Shown: piece after piece, positions 41,944-50,868 of the stretch | Position numbering within the stretch: position 1 is the first letter of the stretch | Layout: each line of letters starts with the position of its first letter | Assembly: GCF_003693265.1 (NCBI RefSeq) | Contig: NZ_RDRE01000001.1 | Location: forward strand, 124,001 to 188,000 | Origin: Corynebacterium gottingense | GTDB taxonomy: Bacteria > Actinomycetota > Actinomycetes > Mycobacteriales > Mycobacteriaceae | Length of the DNA stretch: 64,000 bases | Direction of reading: 5' to 3' | Notes under the pieces: model-generated | Seen by the model: only the letters and a program-made list of their open reading frames with translations | Database searches by the model: none | What the model was told of the DNA's origin: nothing | Position numbers and translations under genes: made by a program

Positions 41944-42258
41944 ATGAAGATCAAGAAGGGCGATATGGTCCAGGTCATCTCTGGCAAGGACAAGGGCGCG
42001 CAGGGCAAGGTCATCGAGGCCTACCCGAAGCGTGACAAGGTCCTCGTCGAGGGCGTGAACCGTGTGAAGAAGCACGTTGCAAACTCGTACAACGAGCGCG
42101 GCGCCGAGTCCGGCGGCATCGTCACCCAGGAAGCACCGATCCACGTGTCCAACGTGATGGTTCTGGATTCCGACGGCAACCCGACTCGCGTCGGCTACCG
42201 TTTTGACGAGGACGGCAACAAGGTCCGCGTAGCCAAGTCGAACGGGAAGGACATCTAG
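41944..42258 (+). CDS. rplX: 50S ribosomal protein L24
   Basis: 104 residues with a KOW motif ([20 protein letters not shown]). One of the two assembly-initiator proteins of the 50S subunit. 3 bp after rplN and 1 bp before rplE. Confidence 0.98.
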   Translation: MKIKKGDMVQVISGKDKGAQGKVIEAYPKRDKVLVEGVNRVKKHVANSYNERGAESGGIVTQEAPIHVSNVMVLDSDGNPTRVGYRFDEDGNKVRVAKSNGKDI

Positions 42259-42259
42259 C

Positions 42260-42838
42260 ATGAGCGAGAACTACACCCCGCGTCTGAAGACCCGCTACCA
42301 GGACGAGATCCGCACCCAGCTGAACGAGAAGTTCAGCTACGACAATGTCATGCAGATCCCGGGCCTGACCAAGATTGTTGTCAACATGGGTGTTGGCGAC
42401 GCCGCACGAGACTCCAAGGTCATCAACGGCGCACTCGAGGACCTCACCGCGATCACCGGCCAGAAGCCGCAGATCCGTCGCGCGAAGAAGTCCATCGCTA
42501 ACTTCAAGCTCCGTGAAGGCATGCCGATCGGCGCGAAGGTCACCCTCCGCGGCGACCGCATGTGGGAGTTCCTGGACCGTCTCCTGACGGTTGCGCTCCC
42601 GCGTATTCGCGACTTCCGCGGCCTGAACGACAAGCAGTTCGACGGTGCAGGTAACTACACCTTCGGCCTGACCGAGCAGACCATGTTCTACGAGATCGAC
42701 ATTGACAAGATCGATCGCGTCCGCGGCATGGACATCACCGTCGTCACCACCGCGACGAACGATGACGAGGGTCGCGCGCTGCTGACGCACCTCGGCTTCC
42801 CGTTCGCCGACAAGGACGGCAAGATGAAGCGCGCATAA
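42260..42838 (+). CDS. rplE: 50S ribosomal protein L5
   Basis: 192 residues. Binds 5S rRNA with L18. Typical [15 protein letters not shown] start and [20 protein letters not shown] end. The rpsN gene that usually follows is absent: a terminator and then an unrelated minus-strand block follow. Confidence 0.99.
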   Translation: MSENYTPRLKTRYQDEIRTQLNEKFSYDNVMQIPGLTKIVVNMGVGDAARDSKVINGALEDLTAITGQKPQIRRAKKSIANFKLREGMPIGAKVTLRGDRMWEFLDRLLTVALPRIRDFRGLNDKQFDGAGNYTFGLTEQTMFYEIDIDKIDRVRGMDITVVTTATNDDEGRALLTHLGFPFADKDGKMKRA

Positions 42839-42863
42839 GCGCTTGCTTGATCGCTTGACGACG

Positions 42864-42894
42864 ATGCCCCCGGCTTGGAGCCGGGGGCATTTTC
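42864..42894 (+). terminator. rplE terminator
   Basis: ATGCCCCCGGC (42864-42874) pairs perfectly with GCCGGGGGCAT (42880-42890), with TTT following. Confidence 0.9.
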
Positions 42895-43093
42895 GCGTTG
42901 GTGGGGTGGCAGCGCATTGGGAGGGCGCCTACTGGGTGTGAGAGATTTCTGAGGTTTCCCGGAGGGGCGCCGCGTTTCACCACGTGGCGCGGTCTAGGCC
43001 GTTGGCTGCGCGGGAAATTTTACGCATTCTCGTCATTCGGGGGCGCCCCAAGAGACGCGACAAAGCGCCCGCCGCGGGGGGAGAGCGCGCCGC

Positions 43094-44719
43094 CTACCCG
43101 CGGGCGAGCGACACCCGGTCGGCGAAGCGGGCGTAGTCCTCGCGGATCTGGCCGAGCGGTGCCACCACGGTGTCCTCGCTGGCCACGGCGATCTCTCGCC
43201 GCAGCGCCGCCTTCGTGCGCCTGCGCACCCCGGAACCGAGCACCCCGCCGAACACGGCACTGACCAGGCCGATCACCAGCCCGGTGAGCAGCCCCGCCAT
43301 GATGAGGAGGGTGGGGATGGGCCAGCCCTCGACGTCCGGGACGAGGTCTCCGCCGAGCAGCGGCGTAAGGACGCCGGGGACGAGGGCGACAAGCAAGTAC
43401 CAGAGGACGCCGACGAGCGCGGCGACGAGCGCGAGCCACTGGATCAAGGTGAGGAGCGACCACGCCTTCGACGGTTGCGCCGGGACGCGCGTGCGGGCGA
43501 CGGCGCGGTCGAGCTCCGCGGGGAGTTGCTCGGCGACCCCACCGGCCCGATCCGACACGGCGGCGGCCCACTGGGGCGGCAACCCCTGCGACACCGCCTC
43601 CGCGTACTCGCGCACGCCCCGGTTGGACACCGCCTTCGAGGCGGCGTCCAGTTCCGGGAGGGAGGAGCGGTGAACGCCGAGCTCGTCGGCGTCGTCACGC
43701 ACGCCCATCCGTCTGAGCGGGTCCGGCCGGAAGCGGGTGATCCAGGAGGTTAGCAGCCAGCCGGTGCGCTCGTGCAGGCGCTTGCGGTACGCCGCGGCGG
43801 CCTTGTCGGCGATGCGGTCGGCGCTCGTCGCCTCGGCGAGCGTGGCGTCCATGTCGCGCTTCGCGTGCTTGTCCGGCCGCGATTGCTTCTCCTGCTTGGC
43901 CAGCTGCTTGCCGGAGGCGGCCGGGATGAGGTCCGCGGTGGCGGAGTGGATGTCGGCCTCGATGCGGGCGGACTGCGCCGTGTGGGCGCGGGCGACGCGG
44001 GTGATAGCGTCGCGTAAGTTGTCCAGGCCAGCGCCGGTCCGGGTGGAGGTGGGGATGACGTGGGCGTTGGAGAGGCCGTCGTCAAGCAAGAGGCCCTTGA
44101 AGGAGGCGCTGACGGTGGGGATGTCGCCCTCGGCCAGCAGATCCGACTTGTTCAGCACCGCGAGGGTCACCGCGGCGTGGTCCGCGTGGGGGCGGATGAA
44201 CTGCTCGTGGATGACGCTGTCGGCGTACTTTTCGGGGTCAGACACCCAGACGAGGACGTCGACCTGGCCGGCGAGCCGCTCCGCGATCTCCCGGTTGGAG
44301 GCCTCAACGGAGTCGAAATCGGGCAGGTCGAGCAGGATGAGCGGGCCCGCGCCGGGGGCGAACTCGCCGCCGCGGGCGCGGCGGTCTTCCACGCCGAGCC
44401 AGTCGAGCAGCTCCTCGGAACCGGCGGGCTCCCACACCGCGGCGAGCGGCGAGGAGGTGGTGGGGCGGCGCGCGGCGGCCTTGCCCAGGTCCTCGCCGAC
44501 AATGGCGTTGAACAGCGAGGTCTTGCCCGAGCCAGTCGCGCCGAAGAAGCCGACGACGGTGTGTTCGGCGGACAGGGCGCGTCGTTCAGCGCCGGCGCGG
44601 GCGACCTTCTCGAGGCGCTCGCGCTGCGCGGGGGAGAGGTAGGGGCGGCCGATCTCCGCGGCCTGCCCGAGCGCGTCGAGCCGCTCGCCGAGCGGTGGCT
44701 TCGAGCTAAACAGCGCCAT
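43094..44719 (-). CDS. Dynamin-like/Era-like membrane GTPase, second of a pair
   Basis: 541 residues. P-loop GATGSGKT at 60-67, G3 DLPDFDS and G4 NKSD mark a TRAFAC-class GTPase; two membrane helices lie near the C-terminus (around residues 405-435 and 450-475), with a helical middle. Its start overlaps the upstream GTPase gene by 14 bp. Paired GTPases with C-terminal membrane segments recall bacterial dynamin-like pairs (IniA/IniC, DynA/DynB), but I cannot assign a process. Confidence 0.75.
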   Translation of the reverse strand: MALFSSKPPLGERLDALGQAAEIGRPYLSPAQRERLEKVARAGAERRALSAEHTVVGFFGATGSGKTSLFNAIVGEDLGKAAARRPTTSSPLAAVWEPAGSEELLDWLGVEDRRARGGEFAPGAGPLILLDLPDFDSVEASNREIAERLAGQVDVLVWVSDPEKYADSVIHEQFIRPHADHAAVTLAVLNKSDLLAEGDIPTVSASFKGLLLDDGLSNAHVIPTSTRTGAGLDNLRDAITRVARAHTAQSARIEADIHSATADLIPAASGKQLAKQEKQSRPDKHAKRDMDATLAEATSADRIADKAAAAYRKRLHERTGWLLTSWITRFRPDPLRRMGVRDDADELGVHRSSLPELDAASKAVSNRGVREYAEAVSQGLPPQWAAAVSDRAGGVAEQLPAELDRAVARTRVPAQPSKAWSLLTLIQWLALVAALVGVLWYLLVALVPGVLTPLLGGDLVPDVEGWPIPTLLIMAGLLTGLVIGLVSAVFGGVLGSGVRRRTKAALRREIAVASEDTVVAPLGQIREDYARFADRVSLARG

Positions 44720-46604
44720 CGGTGCCCCCGTCCTGCCCGTCCGGGCGCGTGAACGTGCCGCGCAGCTGGTCCAGGAGGCCGCGCAGCTTCGAGTCGGCCT
44801 CGCCGGAGCTTTGTTGCTTGTCGACGCCACCCTCACCGCCCGCAACCGCCGGGAGGTTCGCCGGGGCGGGCAGGGCCTCCGGGAAGCGGACGCTGGCCTG
44901 CGCGCGGGCCTGGCCTGCCGCCTCGCGCAGCTGGTCCGCGTCGGCGCCACGGTGCAGCGGGGCGGTGACGTCGCGGTAGCGGTTGCGCTCGGCCTCCATG
45001 AGCGCCTCGAGGCGCTCGTTGAGGTCGGCCTTCGCCTCGGCTGCCATGCGGCGCACCGTGTCCTCGCCGAAGATGGTTTCCAGCATCTTCTGTCCCACTA
45101 CTGCGGAGCCACCGGCGATGGCGACTTCGCCGCCGGTCAGCCCCGCGGTAGAGGCGAACACGACGAGCATCAGCGCGACGGTGAGCACGTTGAGGCCCAG
45201 CGACATCGCGCGGGCCCGCTGGCGCTTCTGGCCGGCGGTGTCCTGGATCCGCTCCAGCATGGCCTGCTGCCAGTCGCGGACGAGGCGGGCCGCGTCGTCG
45301 GAGACGGTGGCGCTGGCGCGGGCCAGCGAGGGGTCCGCCTGGGCGCGCAGCTCCGGGGCGACCGTGCCGACGTGGGACCAGGAGCGTGCGGCGGCGGTCT
45401 CGGCGGCGTCGATAAGCACTGCGTGCAGCCCGGTTTCAATCTCCGTTTCCACCTCGCGCAGCGGGGCGGGTTGGCCCGTGAAGAAGCTGCCCACCTTGTC
45501 TACGGCCTGGGAGAACCAGCGCTCGACGCCGCGGAAGACATCCGAGGTGCCCACGACGTCTTGCCAGCGGTCCATGACCTCGGTGCGCAAGAGCTTGCCG
45601 TCGCTGGTCGCCTCGATGACGTGCTGGCTGGCGGCGCGGTACTGCTCTGAAATCGCCGCATCCAGCTGGGTCGCAAACGTCTCCTGCTGCTCGCGGGCAG
45701 TAGTGAGCTTGTCGACGCGCCCGAGCGCCCCCGCCAGCGCACCCGCGACCGTCTTGCCGGCCACGTCGCGGCGGGCCGCGGTGTCGTTGGCCAGGGTGGA
45801 CAGGTAGTCGCGCAGCGGGGCTACCACCTCGTTGGGCAGGAACTCGTCCGTGCCGTTGACGAAGGGGACGGTGAACACCGTCGCGCCCGTCAGCCCGGAC
45901 TGGTCCATCATGCGGCGCAGGTCCGCGGGGACGGTCTCGGCGGAGGACTCGTCGAGGCGGTTGAGCACCACGACCACCTCGATACCGCGCCCGGCGGCGT
46001 CGTTGAGGAAGTTCCACACCAGCTGGTCCGCGTAGCGCGCGGGTGTGGTGACGAAGATCCACAGGTCCGCGGCCGCCAAGAGCTGGGAGGCCAGGGCCCT
46101 GTTGTGGTCGTCGATGGAGTCGAAATCGGGGGCGTCGACAAGCGCGAGGCCCTCGGGGATCCGCTCGGTGCGCACGATGCGCAGCGTGGTGGACTGCTCG
46201 TCGCCGGCGCCGTGGGAGCGGGCGAGGCCGGGCAGGACCTCCGGGGAGTTGAACCAGTCCGCGTTGGCGGGGTTGGCCACCAGGATCGGCTGGCGTGTGG
46301 TCGGGCGGATCACGCCCGGGTTGGATACGTGCTCCTGCAGGATCCCGTTGACCAGCGTGGACTTGCCGGATCCGGTAGAGCCGCCGATGACGGCCAGCAG
46401 CGGCGCGTCGAGGTTGCTCAGGCGGGGCAGGATGTAATCGTCGAACTGGTTGACCACGGCGCGGGCGTCGGCGGCTGCGGCGCTGTCGGTGGGGACGTCG
46501 GTGTCGGCGACCGCATCGCGGAGGTCACGGACGGCGCCGAGCAGAGCGGCGGCATCCGTCCCGTCGGCGGGAGCGGGGGAGTGGGGTGTATTCACGCCCA
46601 CCAT
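44706..46604 (-). CDS. Dynamin-like GTPase, first of a pair
   Basis: 632 residues. P-loop GSTGSGKS at 75-82, G3 DAPDFDSID and G4 NRLDE. A helical region follows, then a hydrophobic segment (about 470-500, VLTVALMLVVFASTAGLTGG) and an acidic C-terminal tail. Gene order and 14-bp overlap imply translation coupled to the partner, and probably a hetero-oligomer at the membrane. Copy R11 of the motif, and two near copies with CA for TA, lie in this gene. Confidence 0.75.
   Translation of the reverse strand: MVGVNTPHSPAPADGTDAAALLGAVRDLRDAVADTDVPTDSAAAADARAVVNQFDDYILPRLSNLDAPLLAVIGGSTGSGKSTLVNGILQEHVSNPGVIRPTTRQPILVANPANADWFNSPEVLPGLARSHGAGDEQSTTLRIVRTERIPEGLALVDAPDFDSIDDHNRALASQLLAAADLWIFVTTPARYADQLVWNFLNDAAGRGIEVVVVLNRLDESSAETVPADLRRMMDQSGLTGATVFTVPFVNGTDEFLPNEVVAPLRDYLSTLANDTAARRDVAGKTVAGALAGALGRVDKLTTAREQQETFATQLDAAISEQYRAASQHVIEATSDGKLLRTEVMDRWQDVVGTSDVFRGVERWFSQAVDKVGSFFTGQPAPLREVETEIETGLHAVLIDAAETAAARSWSHVGTVAPELRAQADPSLARASATVSDDAARLVRDWQQAMLERIQDTAGQKRQRARAMSLGLNVLTVALMLVVFASTAGLTGGEVAIAGGSAVVGQKMLETIFGEDTVRRMAAEAKADLNERLEALMEAERNRYRDVTAPLHRGADADQLREAAGQARAQASVRFPEALPAPANLPAVAGGEGGVDKQQSSGEADSKLRGLLDQLRGTFTRPDGQDGGTDGAV
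45405..45417 (+). repeat. Interspersed motif copy R11
   Basis: Perfect 13-base copy, antisense to the first dynamin-like gene. Near copies GCTTGTCGACGCC (44816-44828) and GGCGTCGACAAGC (46131-46143) lie in the same gene. Confidence 0.9.
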
Positions 46605-46653
46605 CTTGGCACAACCTTGGCGTGACGCCGGGTGCGCTGCCGGTGCTTTTGGG

Positions 46654-47118
46654 CTACTGCAGGTCGAAGTCGGTGACGCGCGCGACGTCGCGGGGGTCCT
46701 GCTTGAAGGCGATGCCGAGACGGTTGTAGCTGTTCACGCCCACAATTCCCACGATGAGCGCGCGGGTGACTTCCTCTCCGAGGGCGTCCAGCGCGCGGTT
46801 CCACAGGTCGTCCGGGAGGGAATCGGGGGCGTCATCGAGCTCGGTGATCGTATCGGCGAGCTCGAGGATGAGCGCCTCGGTCTCGCTGAACTCGCTGGCG
46901 TGGCGGGTCCACTGCTCGACCTTGAGGATGTAGTCCTCGCTCCAACCGTGCTCGCGGGCATTGCGACGGTGGATGGCCGTGCAGACCGTGCAGCCGTTGA
47001 TGGCGGTGGCGCGGACGGCGGCGAGGTGCCCGAAATCGGGGTCGAGTTTCTCCCGCATGTACTGCATGGGCGGGTAGAACATGTCAATGATCTCTTGGGG
47101 GACTTCGCGCGCGGTCAT
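46654..47118 (-). CDS. Carboxymuconolactone decarboxylase / AhpD-like protein
   Basis: 154 residues. The AhpD-type redox motif C43-x-x-C46-x3-H50 (NGCTVCTAIH) is present in a helical protein of normal single-domain length. Such proteins act in peroxide or organic hydroperoxide defence or as decarboxylases; substrate unknown. The ATG at 47118 is chosen because a -10 box stands 7 nt upstream. Confidence 0.85.
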   Translation of the reverse strand: MTAREVPQEIIDMFYPPMQYMREKLDPDFGHLAAVRATAINGCTVCTAIHRRNAREHGWSEDYILKVEQWTRHASEFSETEALILELADTITELDDAPDSLPDDLWNRALDALGEEVTRALIVGIVGVNSYNRLGIAFKQDPRDVARVTDFDLQ

Positions 47119-47125
47119 GCTGGGG

Positions 47126-47131
47126 ATCATA
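47126..47131 (-). promoter_or_regulatory. -10 box for a leaderless AhpD-like transcript
   Basis: TATGAT, 7 nt before the ATG at 47118. It overlaps the fdhD stop codon (47127-47129), so the AhpD-like gene can be expressed on its own. Confidence 0.5.
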
Positions 47132-47969
47132 CCGATGCGAGGGTGCCGGCGTACAGGTTAAAGTGACGGTCCCTGACAAAGCCTGCGAGCGCCATGTTGG
47201 TCTCGCGCGCCAGCTCCACTGCCAGCGACGACGCGGCGGAAACCGCCACCAGCGCGGGGAATCCCGCCATGGCCGCCTTTTGGACGAGCTCGAACGAGGC
47301 GCGCGAGCTCATCGCCAGCACCATGTCGTCCGCCGGGAGGCGGCCCTCCAACAGCAGGTGGCCGATGACCTTGTCCGCTGCGTTGTGGCGGCCGATGTCC
47401 TCGCGCACGACGATCGGGTTGCCCGCAAGGTCGAACGCGCCCGCGGCGTGGATCCCGCCTGTCTTTCTGAACTGCTTCTGCTCCGCGCGCAGCGCGTCGG
47501 GCAGCGTCACCACGAGCTCTGGGTCTAGCTCGATCGGGGTGATGGGCATGTGGACTTTGTGCAGCAGCTCGCTAATAGACTGCGTGCCGCAGACACCGCA
47601 CGCGCTGGTAGTTGGGGTGAGACGGATGAACTCCGGCGTGACCGGCTTTGCCGTCTCGGCGAGCTCCAAGTCAAGCAGGTTATAGGTGTTCTCGCCGCCA
47701 GATCCGACGGCGCCTGCACAGTAGCGGGCCGTGCGCACATCCTGCGGCGCGGTAATCAGGCCTTCCGCGTAGCACCATCCGTGCGCGAGCTCCACGTCGT
47801 GGCCCGGGGTGCGCATCGTGGTGGTGAGCGTCTCCCCGCCGGCGCGGATCTCCAACGGCTCCTCGGTGGTGACGGTATCCGCGCGGGTGTTCACCGACAC
47901 CCGCCCCGCCTGCTCGCCGTCGCCGAGGGTGACCTTGGTGACGGCGAAGCGCTGGTTAATCCTGCTCAT
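47127..47969 (-). CDS. fdhD: Formate dehydrogenase accessory sulfurtransferase FdhD
   Basis: 280 residues. The sulfur-carrying cysteines C124 and C127 lie in SACGVCGTQS, and the nucleotide-binding GRHNAADKVIGH and MSSRASFELVQKA motifs are intact. It transfers sulfur from cysteine desulfurase to the molybdenum cofactor of formate dehydrogenase. Its start overlaps the upstream DUF6457 gene by 14 bp. No fdhF is found next to it. Confidence 0.95.
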   Translation of the reverse strand: MSRINQRFAVTKVTLGDGEQAGRVSVNTRADTVTTEEPLEIRAGGETLTTTMRTPGHDVELAHGWCYAEGLITAPQDVRTARYCAGAVGSGGENTYNLLDLELAETAKPVTPEFIRLTPTTSACGVCGTQSISELLHKVHMPITPIELDPELVVTLPDALRAEQKQFRKTGGIHAAGAFDLAGNPIVVREDIGRHNAADKVIGHLLLEGRLPADDMVLAMSSRASFELVQKAAMAGFPALVAVSAASSLAVELARETNMALAGFVRDRHFNLYAGTLASV

Positions 47970-48297
47970 CGCCCGCGTGGCTCCCGTCGTTGTTGTCGCT
48001 GTTGTCGTTGGTGCCGTAGCGCTCGAGCAGCTGCGTGGTCGCCTCAATGAGTTTGCGGGTCGCCGACTCCGTCGCGTCCGGCGTGGCGTCCGGGCCCAGC
48101 TGTCGCCCCGCCGCGAGCCCGACAAGAAACGCCGTGGTGGGCGCCGCCGGGCGCGACGGCCCGTTGTGGGCCACAGCGGCGGTGAGGTCCAGCACGTCGC
48201 CCACTAGTGAGCGCACCGCCTCGGGCGCGACGCCGAGTTCTTTCGCCACGGCGGCGAGCCATTCGTGGGTGGTGTGCAGTGCATCGTCCTTCGCCAT
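47956..48297 (-). CDS. DUF6457-domain protein (formate dehydrogenase cluster)
   Basis: 113 residues. The helical core (LAAVAKELGVAPEAVRSLVGDVLDLTAAVAHNGPS, then AFLVGLAAGRQLG) matches DUF6457, which occurs next to fdhD/mob genes in actinobacteria. The Asp/Asn-rich tail is low complexity. GAAAGGAG precedes the ATG at 48297. In C. glutamicum a small protein encoded between fdhD and fdhF is needed for formate oxidation; this is probably its counterpart. Confidence 0.75.
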   Translation of the reverse strand: MAKDDALHTTHEWLAAVAKELGVAPEAVRSLVGDVLDLTAAVAHNGPSRPAAPTTAFLVGLAAGRQLGPDATPDATESATRKLIEATTQLLERYGTNDNSDNNDGSHAGDEQD

Positions 48298-48442
48298 GAG
48301 TTCTCCTTTCGGTGTTGGGCCAGGATAGCGCGTTGCGTCAAATGCGGAGCGCGGTCTGGCCATTCGCGGATCCCCAATCGGGTAGCGGAATCAAACGAAG
48401 TGTAGTAAAAATAACCGTACTGAACAAAATACACGAAAGGCA

Positions 48443-49165
48443 ATGGCAATGCAAGATAACACCAAGGTAAAAGAGCGTGTGCAAAAGCTGCTCAACCAGG
48501 CTAAAGATCGCGAGGGGACACCCGAAGGGGACTCGTTTTACGCGAAGGCCTTTGACCTGATGGCTGCGTACGGTTTCTCCGAGCGCGACCTGTCGCAGCC
48601 GGAAGCGGAAAAGGCCGCGACTTACCGAATCTTTAAGATCGCCGGAACATACACCGATATGCAGGCAAAACTCCTGCTCTGTATCGCGCAGGCGCTGCAC
48701 TGCGCCGGCTTTTACCAGCGCGTGTACAATTCCACGCGCGTCAACCAGGTCACGGTGTTTGGGCTGGAGAGTCATCTCGAGCGCGTGAGTCTGCTGTACT
48801 CCATGCTCCGCGTGGTCATGCTGGACGGCGCCGGCCAGCTCAGGGCCACGAGTCTTGCGGAATCCATCGTGGTCACCCGTCGCTCGTACATGACGGGCTA
48901 CGCCATCCGTATCGGCCAACGCCTCGCCGAGGCAGAGCATCGCGTCACCGAGTCATCGAGCGAGTATGCACTGGTGCTTATCGACGATGCCGAGCAGGCC
49001 CGCAACGCCCAGGCGGAATTCGCGGCCGCACACGGCCTGTACATCCACGCCGACTCATCGAACCGTTCCTTCGACCCCGCTGCGTACGTCCAGGGGCAGC
49101 AAGCGGGCGATGCCTCCGACATTGGGCAGACGCGCGTCGCTCCGCGGCCCGCGTTGCCGTTCTGA
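48443..49165 (+). CDS. DUF2786-domain protein
   Basis: 240 residues. An N-terminal DUF2786-type helical segment (KVKERVQKLLNQAKDREGTPEGDSFYAKAFDLMAAYGFSERDL) is followed by an unassigned domain and a Pro-rich end. GAAAGG precedes two alternative starts (48443 and 48449). The 40 bp upstream are strikingly AT-rich for this chromosome. Function unknown. Copy R12 lies inside. Confidence 0.7.
   Translation: MAMQDNTKVKERVQKLLNQAKDREGTPEGDSFYAKAFDLMAAYGFSERDLSQPEAEKAATYRIFKIAGTYTDMQAKLLLCIAQALHCAGFYQRVYNSTRVNQVTVFGLESHLERVSLLYSMLRVVMLDGAGQLRATSLAESIVVTRRSYMTGYAIRIGQRLAEAEHRVTESSSEYALVLIDDAEQARNAQAEFAAAHGLYIHADSSNRSFDPAAYVQGQQAGDASDIGQTRVAPRPALPF
48976..48988 (-). repeat. Interspersed motif copy R12
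   Basis: ATCGTCGATAAGC on the minus strand, two mismatches, inside the DUF2786 gene (codes V-L-I-D-D). Confidence 0.75.
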
Positions 49166-49191
49166 AGAGAAGGTTGGGTGGCGGGCGAGTG

Positions 49192-49204
49192 GGCGTCGAA
49201 AAGC
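49192..49204 (+). repeat. Interspersed motif copy R13
   Basis: GGCGTCGAAAAGC, one mismatch, ending 3 nt before the candidate rpsH -35. The following GATTTGC is shared with copy R4. Confidence 0.8.
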
Positions 49205-49207
49205 GAT

Positions 49208-49237
49208 TTGCCCTGGAAGGAGCGCAAGGTATAGGGT
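49208..49237 (+). promoter_or_regulatory. Candidate rpsH promoter
   Basis: TTGCCC (49208-49213), 18 bp, TAGGGT (49232-49237). Same geometry as the rpsL candidate, including the interspersed motif just upstream. Confidence 0.5.
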
Positions 49238-49467
49238 TATCGGTCGGACTTGTGTGACGAGCACAAGCCGAAAGACCAACTGTACATCCAACTTTGTTGC
49301 AGGCCCCCCGCCAGAATGCGGACCGCGTGCAAGGGAGGCGGCGAGCGCCCCACGTTACTGAGCGTGGGGAGCGTGAAGTAGCCCCCGACAGACCACACGG
49401 CAAACGCGACCTTTCAGGGTCAGGTGGGCTTAGGGAACCGCAACGAGAAAGGAACCGGTCACTCACT

Positions 49468-49866
49468 ATGACCATGACTGATCCGATTGCGGACATGCTG
49501 TCCCGCGTGCGCAACGCAAACAATGCGCAGCACGACAGCGTGTCCATGCCGTCCTCGAAGCTCAAGGCGAACATCGCCGAGATTCTGAAGCAGGAAGGCT
49601 ACATCGCTGACTACAAGGTTGAGGACACCAAGGTGGGCAAGGAACTCACCCTGGACCTCAAGTACGGCCCGACCCGCGAGGCTTCCATCGCTGGTCTGCG
49701 CCGCGTTTCCAAGCCGGGTCTGCGCGTGTACGCAAAGTCCACCGACCTGCCGCAGGTCCTCGGAGGCCTGGGCGTGGCCATCATCTCCACGTCCCACGGT
49801 CTCCTGACCGACCGTCAGGCCCAAGAGAAGGGTGTAGGCGGGGAAGTCCTCGCTTACGTCTGGTAA
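49468..49866 (+). CDS. rpsH: 30S ribosomal protein S8
   Basis: 132 residues. In E. coli S8 represses the spc operon. Typical [16 protein letters not shown] start (preceded by MT) and GGEVLAYVW end. First gene of a six-gene unit. The usual upstream rpsN is missing, as is normal for corynebacteria, where S14 is encoded elsewhere. Confidence 0.98.
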   Translation: MTMTDPIADMLSRVRNANNAQHDSVSMPSSKLKANIAEILKQEGYIADYKVEDTKVGKELTLDLKYGPTREASIAGLRRVSKPGLRVYAKSTDLPQVLGGLGVAIISTSHGLLTDRQAQEKGVGGEVLAYVW

Positions 49867-49884
49867 AGGGAGGTTGAAAAGACT

Positions 49885-50421
49885 ATGTCGCGTGTAGGTA
49901 ACGCACCCATCGCAATCCCGAACAACGTTGAAACCAAGATCGACGGCCAGACCGTCGAGGTCAAGGGCCCGAAGGGCACCATGACCGTCGAGGTTCCGGC
50001 CCCGATCACCGTTGCGGTTGAGGAGAACCAGATTGTGGTGTCCCGCCCGGACGACCACCGCAAGAACCGCTCGCTGCACGGCCTGTCGCGTTCGCTGATC
50101 AACAACCTTGTGATCGGCGTGACCGAGGGCTACAAGATCAACATGGAGATCTTCGGCGTCGGCTACCGCGTGCAGCAGAAGGGCAAGGACCTCGAGTTCT
50201 CCCTCGGCTACTCGCACCCGATCCTGATTGAGGCGCCCGAAGGCATCACCTTTGCTGTCGACGGCAACACCAAGCTCTCGATCGAAGGTACCGACAAGCA
50301 GCAGGTTGGCCAGATTGCGGCGAACATCCGCCGTCTGCGTAAGGATGACCCGTACAAGGGTAAGGGCATCCGCTACGCGGGCGAGCAGGTACGTCGCAAG
50401 GTCGGAAAGACGGGTAAGTAA
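49885..50421 (+). CDS. rplF: 50S ribosomal protein L6
   Basis: 178 residues with the duplicated L6 fold and the C-terminal [20 protein letters not shown] signature. GGGAGG lies before the ATG. Confidence 0.99.
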   Translation: MSRVGNAPIAIPNNVETKIDGQTVEVKGPKGTMTVEVPAPITVAVEENQIVVSRPDDHRKNRSLHGLSRSLINNLVIGVTEGYKINMEIFGVGYRVQQKGKDLEFSLGYSHPILIEAPEGITFAVDGNTKLSIEGTDKQQVGQIAANIRRLRKDDPYKGKGIRYAGEQVRRKVGKTGK

Positions 50422-50423
50422 TC

Positions 50424-50828
50424 ATGAGCAATACTGCAGAGAACACCAAGCGCACCCCGATTGGCAAGGACATCTCGTCCCGCCGTCGCGAGGCTCGCGC
50501 ACGTCGCCACAACCGCATCCGCAAGACCCTGCGTGGCACCCCGGAGACCCCGCGTCTCGTCGTGCACCGCTCGTCCCGCCACATCCACGTGCAGGTCATC
50601 GACGATCTGGCTGGCCACACTCTCGTGGCCGCTTCCTCCATGGAGCCGGACGTCCGCAACCTGGACGGGGACAAGAAGGACAAGGCAGCCAAGGTCGGCG
50701 CACTCGTCGCAGAGCGCGCCAAGGCAGCTGGCATCGAAGAGATCGTCTTCGACCGCGGCGGCTACAAGTACCACGGCCGCGTTGCGGCTCTTGCTGAAGC
50801 AGCTCGTGAAGGTGGTCTGAAGTTCTAA
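50424..50828 (+). CDS. rplR: 50S ribosomal protein L18
   Basis: 134 residues. 5S rRNA-binding protein with the [15 protein letters not shown] strand and [25 protein letters not shown] end. Two bases after rplF. Confidence 0.99.
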   Translation: MSNTAENTKRTPIGKDISSRRREARARRHNRIRKTLRGTPETPRLVVHRSSRHIHVQVIDDLAGHTLVAASSMEPDVRNLDGDKKDKAAKVGALVAERAKAAGIEEIVFDRGGYKYHGRVAALAEAAREGGLKF

Positions 50829-50868
50829 TGATCACCGCAACCATCACCATCAACGGAAGGATCGCGTA

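Larger units (their letters stand above)
49166..49467. other. rpsH leader region
   Basis: 302 bp without a gene. Contains copy R13 (49192-49204), the rpsH promoter candidate (49208-49237), an inverted repeat CTTGTG/CACAAG (49249-49267) and the GAAAGGA ribosome-binding site. The leader would be about 220 nt. Confidence 0.55.

Noticed and set aside
42898-43263. A small plus-strand frame after rplE
   Set aside because: Arg/Pro/Gly-rich translation, overlaps the end of the GTPase gene, no ribosome-binding site.
44816-46143. Additional motif copies GCTTGTCGACGCC and GGCGTCGACAAGC inside the GTPase gene
   Set aside because: They contain the common GTCGAC and encode constrained residues (for example LVDAPDFDS), so they may be coincidental and were not counted.
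49249-49267. Inverted repeat CTTGTG/CACAAG in the rpsH leader
   Set aside because: Only 6 bp with a 7-nt centre and no T-run; could be chance and no regulator is known for it.
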